A stretch of 64,000 nt of DNA from an uncultured Clostridia bacterium (GCA_947626685.1 CANQTD010000004.1:44512-108511), one strand, 5' to 3'; shown: positions 8,320 through 17,395, numbered from the stretch's first letter. Notes: generated from the sequence alone by a model not told the origin. Numbers and translations are program-made.

Positions 8320-8625
8320 ATGTACGCAATCATCGAGAACGGCGGGAAGCAGTATAAGGTTTCCGAAGGCGACGTTCTGAAAGTGGAAAAGCTCAACGCC
8401 GAAGTGGGCGCGGAGGTCACTTTCGATGTCGTTATGTTCGCGGACGGCGGGAATGTGACCGTCGGCGAAGCTGCGAAGTCCGCTAAGGTGACGGCGACCG
8501 TGCAGGCGCAGGATAAGTACAGGAAGATCATCGTCTATAAGTACAAATCCAAGAAGAACGAGCGCAAGAAGCAAGGTCATCGCCAGCCTTTCACCGCGGT
8601 GAAGATCGAGTCCATCACCGTCTGA
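8320..8625 (+). CDS. rplU: 50S ribosomal protein L21
   Basis: 101 residues, normal for bL21. The N-terminus [18 protein letters not shown] and the C-terminal [17 protein letters not shown] block are characteristic. The start at 8320 is preceded by GAGGAGG 7 bases away. An in-frame upstream ATG at 8290 would add ten unconserved residues. L21 binds 23S rRNA domains early in 50S assembly. rpmA follows after 44 bases. Confidence 0.97.
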   Translation: MYAIIENGGKQYKVSEGDVLKVEKLNAEVGAEVTFDVVMFADGGNVTVGEAAKSAKVTATVQAQDKYRKIIVYKYKSKKNERKKQGHRQPFTAVKIESITV

Positions 8626-8669
8626 GTCGCCACGGGGGCGTAACCCGAATAAATCAAGGAGAAAGAATC

Positions 8670-8936
8670 ATGTTTTTCTTAGCATTATTCGCTCATAAAA
8701 AGGGTACAGGTTCATCGCACAACGGCCGCGACTCCAACGCGAAACGCCTCGGCGTGAAGCGGCAGGACGGGCAGACCGTCCTCGCGGGCAGCATCATCGT
8801 GCGCCAGCGCGGAACCAAGATCCACCCCGGCAACAACGTCGGCATCGGCGGGGACGATACCCTCTTCGCCTTAAAAGACGGCGTCGTGAAATTTGAGCGC
8901 AAGGGCAGAGACAAGAAGCAAGTCAGCGTTTATTAA
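8670..8936 (+). CDS. rpmA: 50S ribosomal protein L27 with cleavable N-terminal extension
   Basis: 88 residues. The mature family start [14 protein letters not shown] is preceded by an eight-residue extension MFFLALFA, the Firmicutes-type peptide removed by the Prp protease before L27 can work at the peptidyl-transferase centre. [15 protein letters not shown] is conserved. RBS AAGGAG. In most Firmicutes prp (ysxB) lies between rplU and rpmA. Here the 44-base gap cannot hold it, so prp must be elsewhere. Confidence 0.97.
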   Translation: MFFLALFAHKKGTGSSHNGRDSNAKRLGVKRQDGQTVLAGSIIVRQRGTKIHPGNNVGIGGDDTLFALKDGVVKFERKGRDKKQVSVY

Positions 8937-8947
8937 AAAAATGACGG

Positions 8948-8975
8948 AAGGGCCGCGGCGTCGCGGTCCTTTTTC
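8948..8975 (+). terminator. Terminator of rplU-rpmA
   Basis: Stem AGGGCCGCG/CGCGGTCCT (one G-T pair) with loop GCGT, then five T residues. Confidence 0.85.
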
Positions 8976-9013
8976 GTCTGTTAAAAATTGTTGGGAATTT
9001 CACAAATTCCCGC

Positions 9014-9042
9014 TTGCAAAGCGGGGCGGGGTATGGTATAAT
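9014..9042 (+). promoter_or_regulatory. Sigma-A promoter of the flavoprotein gene
   Basis: TTGCAA (9014-9019), 17-bp spacer, perfect TATAAT (9037-9042). Confidence 0.8.
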
Positions 9043-9113
9043 CATATCGCAAAAGCGTGCGGCCCGTCATGACGGCCTGCTCTCCGCAGGGGGCGTTTTG
9101 CTTGGAGGAGCCT

Positions 9114-10511
9114 ATGAACTTCGATTATGATGTGATCATCATCGGCGCGGGTCCCGGGGGGATCTTTTCCGCATACGAATTGACGCACAAGCGGCCCGAC
9201 CTCAAAGTCGCCGTGTTCGAGGCGGGGCATGCCCTCGAAAAGCGGAAGTGCCCGATCGACGGGGACAAGATCAAGACCTGCATCAACTGTCCGACCTGTT
9301 CGGTGATGAGCGGGTTCGGCGGCGCGGGCGCGTTCTCGGACGGAAAGTACAATATCACCAACGACTTCGGCGGCACCTTGTATGAATACATAGGGAAGAA
9401 GCGCGCGCTCGAGCTCATGCGGTATGTGGACGAGATCAATCTCCGCTACGGCGCGGCGGGCACCAAGCTCTATTCCACCGCGGGCACCGCGCTCAAAAAG
9501 GAATGTATCCGCCACGATCTCCACCTGCTCGACGCTTCCGTGCGCCATTTGGGGACGGATATCAATTACGTCGTGCTGCAAAACCTCTATCTCGATCTGA
9601 AAGACAGGGCGGATTTCTACTTCGATACCCCCGTCGAAACGATCGGCGTCTTGGAGGGCGGATTCGAAATCAAGTGCAAATCGCGCGCGTACACCTGCCG
9701 CAACTGCATCATCTCCGCGGGACGGAGCGGCAGCAAATGGCAGGAGCATGTCTGCAAGGAGCTCTCCATTCCCACCCGTTCCAACCGCGTCGATATCGGC
9801 GTGCGCGTCGAGCTCCCCGCGGAAGTGTTCGCCCACCTCACCGACGAGCTCTACGAGAGCAAGATCGTCTACTGTACCGAAAAATACGGCGACAAAGTGC
9901 GCACGTTCTGCATGAACCCGAAGGGGGTTGTCGTCAATGAAAACACCAACGGCATCATCACGGTGAACGGCCACAGCTACGAGGACCCTTCCAAACATAC
10001 GACGAACACGAACTTCGCCCTGCTCGTCGCCAAGCACTTTTCGGAACCCTTCAAGGATTCCAACGGCTACGGCGAATCCATCGCGCGGCTCAGCAACATG
10101 CTCGGCGGCGGGGTGATCGTGCAACGCTTCGGCGACCTCATCCGCGGCCGCCGCTCTACACCGAGCAGGATCGAGGACGCGTTCATCACGCCCACCCTCA
10201 AGGCCACGCCGGGGGATCTCAGCCTCGTCCTTCCCAAACGCATCCTCGACGGCATCATCGAGATGATCTACGCGCTCGACAAAGTCGCCCCGGGCACCGC
10301 GAACGACGACACGCTCCTCTACGGCGTGGAGGTGAAGTTCTACAATATGGAAGTGGAAGTGGACGATAAGTTGCAGTCCCGCCACAAGGGGCTGTATATC
10401 ATCGGCGACGGCAGCGGCATCACGCACTCCCTCTCCCACGCCTCGGCGAGCGGCGTGCACGTCGCGGGGGACATCATCGAAAATCTTTCCAATCGGGCTT
10501 CCTCTCTCTGA
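9114..10511 (+). CDS. FAD-dependent dehydrogenase-like flavoprotein (COG2509 type)
   Basis: 465 residues. The N-terminal Rossmann dinucleotide site is GAGPGG (11-16). A Cys-rich block follows (CPIDGDKIKTCINCPTC, about 43-60) and runs into the GFGGAGAFSDGK motif, both typical of COG2509. The C-terminal GDGSGITHSLSHASASGVH block closes the FAD site. The physiological substrate of this family is not established. A GGAGGAG site fixes the start at 9114; an upstream in-frame ATG at 9057 has no SD. No partner gene is adjacent, and it has its own promoter and terminator. Confidence 0.88.
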   Translation: MNFDYDVIIIGAGPGGIFSAYELTHKRPDLKVAVFEAGHALEKRKCPIDGDKIKTCINCPTCSVMSGFGGAGAFSDGKYNITNDFGGTLYEYIGKKRALELMRYVDEINLRYGAAGTKLYSTAGTALKKECIRHDLHLLDASVRHLGTDINYVVLQNLYLDLKDRADFYFDTPVETIGVLEGGFEIKCKSRAYTCRNCIISAGRSGSKWQEHVCKELSIPTRSNRVDIGVRVELPAEVFAHLTDELYESKIVYCTEKYGDKVRTFCMNPKGVVVNENTNGIITVNGHSYEDPSKHTTNTNFALLVAKHFSEPFKDSNGYGESIARLSNMLGGGVIVQRFGDLIRGRRSTPSRIEDAFITPTLKATPGDLSLVLPKRILDGIIEMIYALDKVAPGTANDDTLLYGVEVKFYNMEVEVDDKLQSRHKGLYIIGDGSGITHSLSHASASGVHVAGDIIENLSNRASSL

Positions 10512-10526
10512 CAGGAAGCCTTTTTT
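10496..10526 (+). terminator. Terminator overlapping the flavoprotein stop
   Basis: GGCTTCCT/AGGAAGCC stem, then six T residues. The left arm lies within the last codons. Confidence 0.85.
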
Positions 10527-10596
10527 CTTATATGACTCCTCCTTGCCCACCCCTCGAGGGGTGGGTGTCGCCGCAGGCGACGGAAGGGGTGTTCCC

Positions 10597-10745
10597 AATT
10601 ACGTCACCCTGAGCGGAGGCGCAAGCCGTAGTCGAATGGGTGTCCGCATTATAATAAGGACATGTTTCGACAGGCTACTGCGTCGCTACGCTCCTTGTGC
10701 CGCGCTTAGTTGTAAATAGTGCGCGCGGGGCAACATGACGTGATT
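10597..10745 (+). repeat. Fold-back repeat with ACGTCA/TGACGT ends, copy 1
   Basis: Ends AATTACGTCA and TGACGTGATT. Inner arms TAGTCGAATGGGTGTCC and GGACATGTTTCGAC surround CATTATAATAA. A GCGCGC-type module (about 10690-10735) is inserted between the inner and outer right arms. Confidence 0.85.
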
Positions 10746-10884
10746 TAGGACGACACCCCCTCAGTCTCGCTAATGCTCGACAGCTCCCCCCCAGCGGGGG
10801 CGCCAAGTTGCGGGCACCCACCTTACCCCCTTGCCCACCCCTCGAGGGGTGGGTGTCGCCACAGGCGACGGAAGGGGTGTTCCC

Positions 10885-11020
10885 AATTACGTCACCCTGC
10901 CCCGCCCGCACATTCTTTTGTTATCGAAGGGCGGCACGAGCCGCAGGCGAAGTAGCGCGTCGAATGGGTGTCCACATTATAATAAGGACATGTTTCGACT
11001 ACGCTCAACATGACGTAATT
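10885..11020 (+). repeat. Fold-back repeat, copy 2
   Basis: Perfect ends AATTACGTCA/TGACGTAATT. The same TATAAT-containing loop as copy 1, with a different left inner segment. Confidence 0.85.
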
Positions 11021-11124
11021 TAGAATGACACCCCCTCACCGCCTACAGCGGAGCTCCCCCTCAAGGGGGCGCCAAGACGTACCCACCTCAGTCACTGCGT
11101 GACAGCTCCTCCTCGGGAGGAGCC

Positions 11125-11262
11125 GCCCCCTCCGTGGGGGTGGAGTGGTGCAATTCTCATTCAACAGCCCTGTGGGCTGTGAATAGCACCGCGACAGGAG
11201 GCGTGGCCTCGCCGACGGGGTTGCGATGGTCCCTGCCATCGCAACGGGTAGGGGGTGGGGCG
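11125..11262 (+). repeat. About 140-bp structured repeat, copy 2
   Basis: The same element as 23746-23882 and the inverted copy at 7346-7490, with a few substitutions. Confidence 0.88.
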
Positions 11263-11413
11263 AGATGCGGAAGGTAAGATCTTGGCGTCCCCTTGAGGGG
11301 AAGCTGTCGAGGCGTAGCTGAGACTGAAGGGGTGTGAAATTCAAAAAATTGCCCCCAAAAGGGGTCAAGAAAGCAATAAAAATATTTTTTACGAACAAAT
11401 TTGAGAAAACGCA

Positions 11414-11442
11414 TTGACAAACGGAGGCGGCGGTGATATATT
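11414..11442 (+). promoter_or_regulatory. Promoter of the TasA/SipW-type operon
   Basis: TTGACA (11414-11419), 17-bp spacer, TATATT (11437-11442), 45 bases before the first start codon. Confidence 0.75.
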
Positions 11443-11487
11443 TTTGTCAAAAGACGCCGAAAAAAGGCAGATAAAGGGGGGATAGGT

Positions 11488-12237
11488 ATGAAGAGCAGGT
11501 CGGAGAAGATCCTGCTTATAGCGACGCTCGCAGCCGGCGCGATCCTCGTGGGTGTGGGGTTTGCGACATGGCTCATCGCAAACAGCGAGACGGCCAATGC
11601 GGGCGGGAACGTGAGCGCCGAGACCGTCACCGCGACGGGCGAAAAGATCGAAGTGTCGGCGGACGGAAATATCAGTTTCAGCGCACCCCATTCCGCAGAA
11701 AAAGGCTGGCTCACCGAGAACGGCGCCGATCATATAGATGAAAACCTCACCGCAACTTTCACGCTCAAGATCACGGGAGCGAAACAGATAGATTACGATT
11801 GGTATGTAGGAAAAACGGCGGACGCGGTCACGAGGGCCGAGGGCTGGAACAGTGCCGTGAGGTACGGTTTCGTGAGCAACGAGATCAAAGTGGTTCTCGA
11901 CGGACCGGACAAAGAGCAATACACTCTTGACGAAGCAAGCCATACGCTTACGGCGACAGAAACTGCCGACATGGGTATGCAATATACGGTGACGCTCACG
12001 GTCACGTTTGCGTGGGGAACGCACTTTGGCGGGCAAAACCCGTACACATATTACAATGGGCACGATCAAAACGACACCCGAGAGGGCGGTTATCTTAACG
12101 AAGAGGCTTTCACGTCGGAACCCGAGAGAGAAGTGACCTACGGAGAGGACGCGTACGCGTCGCTCGCCGAGCTTGGACGGCTTTTGAACGGCCTGCACTA
12201 CATTTTCACCTTCACCGCCTCCAATGGGAGTAATTGA
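11488..12237 (+). CDS. TasA/CotN (camelysin)-like secreted fibre protein
   Basis: 249 residues. The N-terminal signal has the TasA-family look: Lys/Arg start, hydrophobic core, then GVGFATWLIANSETANA near the expected SipW cleavage site. The mature part is beta-rich, lacks Cys and repeats, and ends without anchor or sortase motif. TasA-family proteins form biofilm or spore-coat fibres after processing by SipW. The neighbour at 12409 is a SipW-type peptidase, which supports the call. RBS GGGGG at -8. Sequence identity to TasA itself looks low, so the fibre role is inferred. Confidence 0.72.
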   Translation: MKSRSEKILLIATLAAGAILVGVGFATWLIANSETANAGGNVSAETVTATGEKIEVSADGNISFSAPHSAEKGWLTENGADHIDENLTATFTLKITGAKQIDYDWYVGKTADAVTRAEGWNSAVRYGFVSNEIKVVLDGPDKEQYTLDEASHTLTATETADMGMQYTVTLTVTFAWGTHFGGQNPYTYYNGHDQNDTREGGYLNEEAFTSEPEREVTYGEDAYASLAELGRLLNGLHYIFTFTASNGSN

Positions 12238-12299
12238 TTTCCCATGATATTCGCCCGCACTCGTCGGGCATGAAATCCTTCCATGACGCAAAACGGGCA

Positions 12300-12310
12300 T
12301 ACCATGTCCG
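12300..12310 (+). other. TACCATGTCCG motif, intergenic copy
   Basis: Preceded by TGACGCAAAACGGGCA, a context shared with the copies at 26825 and 43724. It lies between the fibre gene and sipW. The gap 12238-12408 also has the palindrome AAAAGAGCTTTT. Confidence 0.6.
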
Positions 12311-12408
12311 CGTTTGCACCTTCTAAAAGAGCTTTTAAGGGACAAAATGCCGCGGAAACGGATTACGCGAAACTGTGACCGCGGAAACAAAGTGAGCGAA
12401 AAAAGATT

Positions 12409-13197
12409 ATGAGGACGATCGAGATCGTTTCCATTGTATTGACGGCACTCGGGGCCGTCTGTTTTTCCGTCGCCTTTACCGTCTTTTGCCTTCTGTACGC
12501 AAAGCGCACGGCGGCGCAGATCGGGGCGGGGCTCAGCGACGGGGAGATCCTCAAAAAGAGCCAAAGGGCCGCGCTCAAAAGGGAGCAGATCAAGAACGCC
12601 GTCAAGAACGCGCTGTTTGCGATCGTTTTTACTGCCGCAATTTGTATGGTCGTCTGTCTGCTGATCACCCGTCTCGCGGGGCCCGTGTTCGGCAAGTCGC
12701 TCATGGCCGTCGCCTCGGGGTCGATGAGCTACCAAAACGAGGCGAACGGCTATCTTTCGGAGAGCGGTCTTGTGGACGGATTCGACTGCTACGACCTCAT
12801 CGTTCTCGACCGTGTGCGCTCTGCGGACGACCTCAAACAGTACGACGTCATCGCCTACCGCAACGGGAACGTCAACATCATCCACCGCATCGTCGCCATA
12901 AGCGAAGCGGACGGAGAGACCATTTTTACGACGCGCGGCGACGCAAACAATGCGGACGACGGGTACAAGCCTCGCTTTTCGGACGTGATCGGCGCATACC
13001 GAGGCGTCCGTATCCCGAAGCTGGGCGCCGTCGTTCTCTTTTTCGGCTCGTGGCAAGGCGGAGTCACCCTTGCCGCGCTTCTCTATTGCCTCATCTTTTA
13101 CGAATTTACGGCGGACAGGGTGGAGAGGAAGGAGAAGGAGCGGCTCGGGGAACTGACCGCGCGTGGGGAAGGCGGAACTTCCGAAAACAAAAGTTGA
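12409..13197 (+). CDS. sipW: SipW-like ER-type signal peptidase I
   Basis: 262 residues. The ER/SipW-type catalytic Ser-His pair is visible: Ser105 in ASGSMSY and His159 in NIIHRIV, where typical bacterial enzymes have Lys. An Asp block follows (TRGDANNADD). TM helices lie at about 5-30, 64-88 and near 205-228. An unusual charged insert (KKSQRAALKREQIKNAV, about 46-63) separates the first two. It should cleave the TasA-like neighbours on both sides. The start has only a weak SD. Confidence 0.88.
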   Translation: MRTIEIVSIVLTALGAVCFSVAFTVFCLLYAKRTAAQIGAGLSDGEILKKSQRAALKREQIKNAVKNALFAIVFTAAICMVVCLLITRLAGPVFGKSLMAVASGSMSYQNEANGYLSESGLVDGFDCYDLIVLDRVRSADDLKQYDVIAYRNGNVNIIHRIVAISEADGETIFTTRGDANNADDGYKPRFSDVIGAYRGVRIPKLGAVVLFFGSWQGGVTLAALLYCLIFYEFTADRVERKEKERLGELTARGEGGTSENKS

Positions 13198-13214
13198 AGA
13201 ATAAGGGGAAAAAT

Positions 13215-13772
13215 ATGGGTAGAAAGATCGCTCTCGGCGCGGCTTTGATCGTCGCATGCGGCGCGATAGCGGGCGTTGGCTTTGCGGATTGGCTCCTCGT
13301 ACGGGAGTCGGATCCCGCCACCGCAAGCAGCGTGTTCACGACCGAACCCGTCGCGAAGGGCGTCGGGCAAGTTTCGTCCTGCTCTGCGCTCGGTTACACC
13401 GCGCAGGGCTTCATGCCGCAGAGCGAGGGCCCGTACACGTTCACCGCGGACCTCTCCGTGACGTTCAAAATCGACCTCGCCGCCTGTACGGAGCAGTATG
13501 GCGAGGATTTTTGGGTGGAAGTTGCTCTTTCCTTTTCCGAAGCGCAAGGCCGCGACCTGTTTGCGGAAAAGCGGTACGTTTCGGCGGAAGGCGGGGCTTT
13601 TTCGGAAGGCGCGTACGTCGTCCGTGTGAAGGGTGCGGAGACCGCCGCCGTGACTTATACGTTCGCGTTCGGAGACCTCAAAACGTATCGCGCCTATTTC
13701 TATAAGCCGCTTCGAAACGGCGCGTCGCTCGTCATTTCCGCAACGGCCGTCGGGCAGGGAGACGCGTCATGA
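13215..13772 (+). CDS. Second SipW-dependent secreted protein, TasA-like
   Basis: 185 residues. The N-terminus MGRKIALGAALIVACGAIAG, followed by VGFADWLLVRESDPATA, matches the signal and GFADW-type junction of the 11488 product. The rest is a beta-sandwich-like domain of about 150 residues with no anchor. RBS AAGGGGAAAA. Its ATGA stop overlaps the start of the next gene, so the two are translated together. It may be a minor fibre subunit or an anchor such as TapA, but there is no direct similarity to TapA that I can see. Confidence 0.65.
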   Translation: MGRKIALGAALIVACGAIAGVGFADWLLVRESDPATASSVFTTEPVAKGVGQVSSCSALGYTAQGFMPQSEGPYTFTADLSVTFKIDLAACTEQYGEDFWVEVALSFSEAQGRDLFAEKRYVSAEGGAFSEGAYVVRVKGAETAAVTYTFAFGDLKTYRAYFYKPLRNGASLVISATAVGQGDAS

Positions 13773-14647
13773 AGAGGGCAAAGGGCGCGATCGTTGCCGC
13801 CCTCGCATTCATTTTCTGCGCCTCTGTCTCGGACATGGTATGGGCGGATTGGGTCATCGGCGACGTTGAGACGGTGTCTCCCGTGTTCGAACGCGTCGAG
13901 GGGATCCGCCTTGCGGAAACCGTCGTCGGGATCGACGGCGGGGAAGAGATCGTCTTTGGCGAGGAAAGTTTTGCCCGCGCCTTTGCGGGCGCGCTGGATT
14001 TTGAGGACGGCGCGGGGAGACATCTCTCGTTCGAGGACGGCGACTTCACCGTGGACTGCGGCTGCGCGGTCCTCACCGAGGGCGGAATACCCGCCGCGGC
14101 AGGCCCGCTCGACGGCTCTGTCTACACGCTCGCGGGAGCGCAGGTCTCGTTTGCCGACGAAAGGGCATATGGCGCGGAGGAATTCCCCGAAACCGTCACC
14201 GTCGAGTACAGGACGGCGTTGGTCGGCGGCGAATACGACACCGTGGAGCGGGCTCTCGAGACGGGCGGCGAGATCGAGCTCGTGCGCGCGAGCAAATTCG
14301 CTCCGGGCAAAGGCCGTGCGGGGCGGGCCGTTCTGAGGGCGGGGAGCTCCCTTTCGGGCGGCGCGCTCATTTTGCGCGCAGGGGAGACCTTCACCGTGGA
14401 GAGCGGCGCAAATTTTGCCTCCGAAGGGGTCGCAGGCGGGGAGAATGCGCGGATCGTCATCGAATCGGGGGCTACCGTGTCCGCGGTCGGCATTGACGGA
14501 ACGCATTTTTCGGCGGGAAAGACCTACGTCTCGGAAAACGGCGTTTGGACCGTTTTGGAGCTCAATGGCGTATTTCGTGATGGAATTAGATTTTCTCTTG
14601 CTGTCCCCTTTTGGGAAAGTGGCACGAAGTGCCGAAAGGGGTTTTGA
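13769..14647 (+). CDS. Third SipW-type secreted protein with repeat-derived tail
   Basis: 292 residues. It has the signal core plus SDMVWADWVIGD, again the ADW junction of its neighbours. The mature part is acidic and beta-rich. Its C-terminal half (about 165-265) has a beta-helix feel (SLSGGALILRAGETF, GANFASEG, ARIVIESGATVSAVG). The last 16 residues, from 14597, are encoded by the TTGCTGTCCCC interspersed repeat, which also supplies the stop codon. The native end was therefore probably lost or overwritten. The start overlaps the previous stop by 4 bases. Confidence 0.65.
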   Translation: MKRAKGAIVAALAFIFCASVSDMVWADWVIGDVETVSPVFERVEGIRLAETVVGIDGGEEIVFGEESFARAFAGALDFEDGAGRHLSFEDGDFTVDCGCAVLTEGGIPAAAGPLDGSVYTLAGAQVSFADERAYGAEEFPETVTVEYRTALVGGEYDTVERALETGGEIELVRASKFAPGKGRAGRAVLRAGSSLSGGALILRAGETFTVESGANFASEGVAGGENARIVIESGATVSAVGIDGTHFSAGKTYVSENGVWTVLELNGVFRDGIRFSLAVPFWESGTKCRKGF

Positions 14648-14990
14648 ACCCCCTACTTCGTCGCTACGCTCCTCGTGCCGCGCTTAATCGCAAATAGTGC
14701 GCGCGGGGCACCGCCTACGGCGGAGCTCCCCCAGAGGGGGCGCCAAGAACAGGCGCGAGCGGACAGCTCCTCCTCAAGGGGGTGCCGAGATCTTGCCCCC
14801 TCCGTGGGAGGGGGACTAAGGGGGTGGGGCGAGTTTAGAATCGTACCCACCTCAGTCACTTCGTGACAGCTCCTCCTCGGGAGGAGCCAAGAACAGGCGC
14901 GAGCGGACAGCTCCTCCTCGGGAGGCGCCAAGAACAGGCGTGAGCGGACAGCCTCCCCCCAGAGGGGGGGTAGGCCTTGCGCCTTTTTTT
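14597..14990. repeat. Interspersed repeat cluster after the fibre operon
   Basis: Begins inside the coding sequence. It holds the CTGTCCCCTTT hairpin element (GGCACGAAGTGCC stem), the GCGCGCACTATTT module (14649-14712), and three tandem CTCC modules separated by an AAGAACAGGCGNGAGCGGACAG spacer (about 14753-14960). Nothing codes here; the rest up to 15054 is AT-rich promoter region. Confidence 0.85.
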
Positions 14991-15054
14991 TGTTTGTGCG
15001 GAGAAGGTTTTTCAAAGAGGCGGAAAAATACAGAAGTATTTTTTGGGAAATATA

Positions 15055-15083
15055 TTGCAATTTCGCATAATTTGTGATATAAT
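15055..15083 (+). promoter_or_regulatory. Promoter of the GH16 gene
   Basis: TTGCAA (15055-15060), 17-bp spacer, perfect TATAAT (15078-15083), 18 bases before the start codon. Confidence 0.8.
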
Positions 15084-15100
15084 CACGCAAGGATGCGGTC

Positions 15101-16669
15101 ATGAAAGTTCAATTTTCCCAAAAAACGATCTGTTGCTTCCTTGCGGCGGGGCTGGCGGTCTCGCTCGCGGGTTGCGTTCTGCCTTCGACGCCCACGGCGC
15201 CGACAGTCGTTCTCTCTGCGGAAGAGCTCGCGCTCAGACCCGGGGAGAGCGTTCTGCTCACCGCGGACGTCTCCGACGGTTCCGCCGTGGAATGGGTGTC
15301 GGGTGCGGAAGAGGTCGCGACCGTTGAAAACGGCCTTGTCACGGGCATTTCCGAAGGGCAGACGACGATCGCCGCCGTCGCGGGAGACGGCTATGCGACC
15401 TGCTCGGTCACCGTCCGTTCCGACGATGAGGGCGGGCTCCTGCTCTCCATGACGAGCGCGCGCTTGCAGATCGGGGACGCGTTCTCGTTGCAGGCGTCCT
15501 CCAAAGACGCCGTGTGGCTCTCCTCGTCCGAAGAGATCGCGACCGTTGAAAACGGCCTCGTCACGGGCATTTCCGAGGGCACCGCGCTAATCACGGCGGT
15601 CTCGGGCGCGGCGAAGGCGGAATGTGTGGTCAACGTATCCCACGAGGAGTCGGTCACGCTAACGCTCTCCAAGTTCGCGCTCTCGGTGCGGGAGGGGGAA
15701 ATGTACCCGCTCACGGCCGCGCCTTCCGATCCTTCCCCCGTGACGTGGTGGTCGGAGGATCCCGCCGTCGCAACGGTAAGCGGGGGTACGGTCTCGGGCA
15801 TGGGTATCGGCTCGACGGTCATCTATGCTTGGACGGCGTATGCCTCGGCAGCCTGCCGCGTCAGCGTGCGCGAGGTCTCCGATCCCTACAAAGAGGGGTA
15901 CGCTCTCGTCTGGAACGACGAATTTTCGGGCGACGCGCTCGACACCGAAAAGTGGGGCTATATGACGGGCATGCAGGACTTCTACGGAAGCTCGGCGGGC
16001 CCGATGTTCTGGGGCAACAACGAGTTGCAGTATTACACCGAGGACGCGGTCACCGTTGAAGGCGGCTCCCTCGTCATCACCGCAACGCGGGAGGACATGG
16101 AGTACGGCAGACAGTATTCCTCCGCACGCATCCATACCCGCGATAAGGGATATTGGACGTACGGGTACTTCGAAGCGCGCATGCAGACGCCCGCAAAGAC
16201 GGGCATGTGGCCCGCGTTCTGGATGCTCCCGCAGCCCTCGAGCACGCAAAATTCGCAGAATGTGTACGGCGGATGGCCCGCAAACGGCGAGATCGACATT
16301 ATGGAAGCGCGCGGCAGGCTCGGGAACAAGATCGACACGACGGCGCACTTCGGCGCGTACGGCAGACAGGCTTCGAGCGGGACGACTTCCTCCATCAAAG
16401 GGACGACGGAGGATTGGCACACCTACGCGCTCGAATGGACGGAAACCTATATGACATGGCATATCGACGGCTACCCCGTGTACACGGTCACGAGCGATGA
16501 ATGGTGGTCGGGGAGTTCGGACAGCGCGACCGCGCCCTTCGACGTCGATTTCTACCTTCTCATCAACCTTGCGGTGGGGGGCATGTACGATCAGAACCAT
16601 GCTCCCGACGCGGATTTTGTCTCCGCGCAGATGCGCGTGGACTATGTGCGCGTTTACCAAGAGGTGTAG
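15101..16669 (+). CDS. GH16 beta-glucanase lipoprotein with three BIG2 domains
   Basis: 522 residues. Lipobox SLAGC, Cys25. Three Ig-like BIG2 domains follow (about 36-107, 112-180, 185-257); the first two share the VATVENGLVTGISEG block almost identically. The GH16 domain runs from about 262: WNDEFSG, WPAFWMLP, and the catalytic signature GEIDIMEARG with nucleophile Glu397, Asp399 and acid/base Glu402. The bulged ExDxxE form and the WPAFWM sequence fit beta-1,3-glucanases (laminarinase type). It acts outside the cell, tethered to the membrane. The SD AAGGA is modest. The GH3 downstream could process its oligosaccharides. Confidence 0.92.
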   Translation: MKVQFSQKTICCFLAAGLAVSLAGCVLPSTPTAPTVVLSAEELALRPGESVLLTADVSDGSAVEWVSGAEEVATVENGLVTGISEGQTTIAAVAGDGYATCSVTVRSDDEGGLLLSMTSARLQIGDAFSLQASSKDAVWLSSSEEIATVENGLVTGISEGTALITAVSGAAKAECVVNVSHEESVTLTLSKFALSVREGEMYPLTAAPSDPSPVTWWSEDPAVATVSGGTVSGMGIGSTVIYAWTAYASAACRVSVREVSDPYKEGYALVWNDEFSGDALDTEKWGYMTGMQDFYGSSAGPMFWGNNELQYYTEDAVTVEGGSLVITATREDMEYGRQYSSARIHTRDKGYWTYGYFEARMQTPAKTGMWPAFWMLPQPSSTQNSQNVYGGWPANGEIDIMEARGRLGNKIDTTAHFGAYGRQASSGTTSSIKGTTEDWHTYALEWTETYMTWHIDGYPVYTVTSDEWWSGSSDSATAPFDVDFYLLINLAVGGMYDQNHAPDADFVSAQMRVDYVRVYQEV

Positions 16670-16689
16670 GGAACGCCGAGAATTTACTC

Positions 16690-17395
16690 CCCTCATACCG
16701 ACGACGCGAAGCGGCGCACGAGCCGTAGGCGAAGTACCGAGCGGAGCGTGGGAGTGTATCTTTAAGATTCACTCACCCCTTCGGGGTTCGGAATGAGGAA
16801 CCCCCTTAGTCACTGCGTGACAGCTCCCCCAGAGGTGGAGCCGAGTAAGGCTTCCCCCCGTGGGGGGAAGCTCCCGCGGAGCGGGAGATGAGGGGAGCTT
16901 CCAATTTGAATGCCCCTCATCCGTCACGGCTGCGCCGTGCCACCTTCCCCCCGAAGGGTGAAGGCTTCTTTGCCCCCTCCGTGGGAGGGGGGTAGGGGGG
17001 TGGGGCGAGTTTTAGAATCGTACCCACCTCAGTCCGCGATGCGGACAGCTCCTCCTCGGGAGGAGCCAAGAACTCGTCCGCTCCAAAGGTGGAGCCGAGA
17101 ACCATTGCCAAGAGCGCGTGCTCGCAGCGAAAGGACGTCCTTTCGCATGAGGTATTTTCACAAAAATACCTAAAAACTTTAACGGAAACGCTCGCCCAAT
17201 CCAAAGAAGGGACGCCGAGGCGACACCCCCTCAGTCACTCCGTGACAGCTCCCCCAAAAATCACCCCACAAAAATCCTACGGCTTTTTGCGGGGACCCCG
17301 ATGGGGGCGCCAAGAGGGTTGGTGCGCGGACAGCTCCTCCTCGGGAGGAGCCGAGAACTTGCGACCCCGAAGGGGGAAGGCTTGCGACTTCACAA
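16690..17395. repeat. Interspersed repeat cluster between GH16 and the carbohydrate-binding lipoprotein
   Basis: Contains the GAGTGTATC/GATTCACTC hairpin (about 16753-16776), the GTCACGGCTGCGCCGTGCC module (16910-16970), several CTCCTCC hairpin modules (16800-16880, 17035-17070, 17240-17355) and purine-rich blocks. A stretch at 17098-17212 is outside the recognised modules and shows nothing clear. Confidence 0.83.

Larger units (their letters stand above)
10528..11340. repeat. Interspersed repeat cluster upstream of the TasA-like operon
   Basis: Contains two CACCCCTCGAGGGGTGGGTG modules (10545-10590, 10830-10880), two fold-back elements, CTCCTCC modules (11040-11125, 11275-11330) and one 140-bp element. 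About 70 bases at 11341-11413 lie between the repeats and the next promoter and show nothing recognisable. Confidence 0.85.

Noticed and set aside
10597..10745. Insertion sequence
   Set aside because: Elements have inverted ends but no transposase frame; they are too short to be autonomous.
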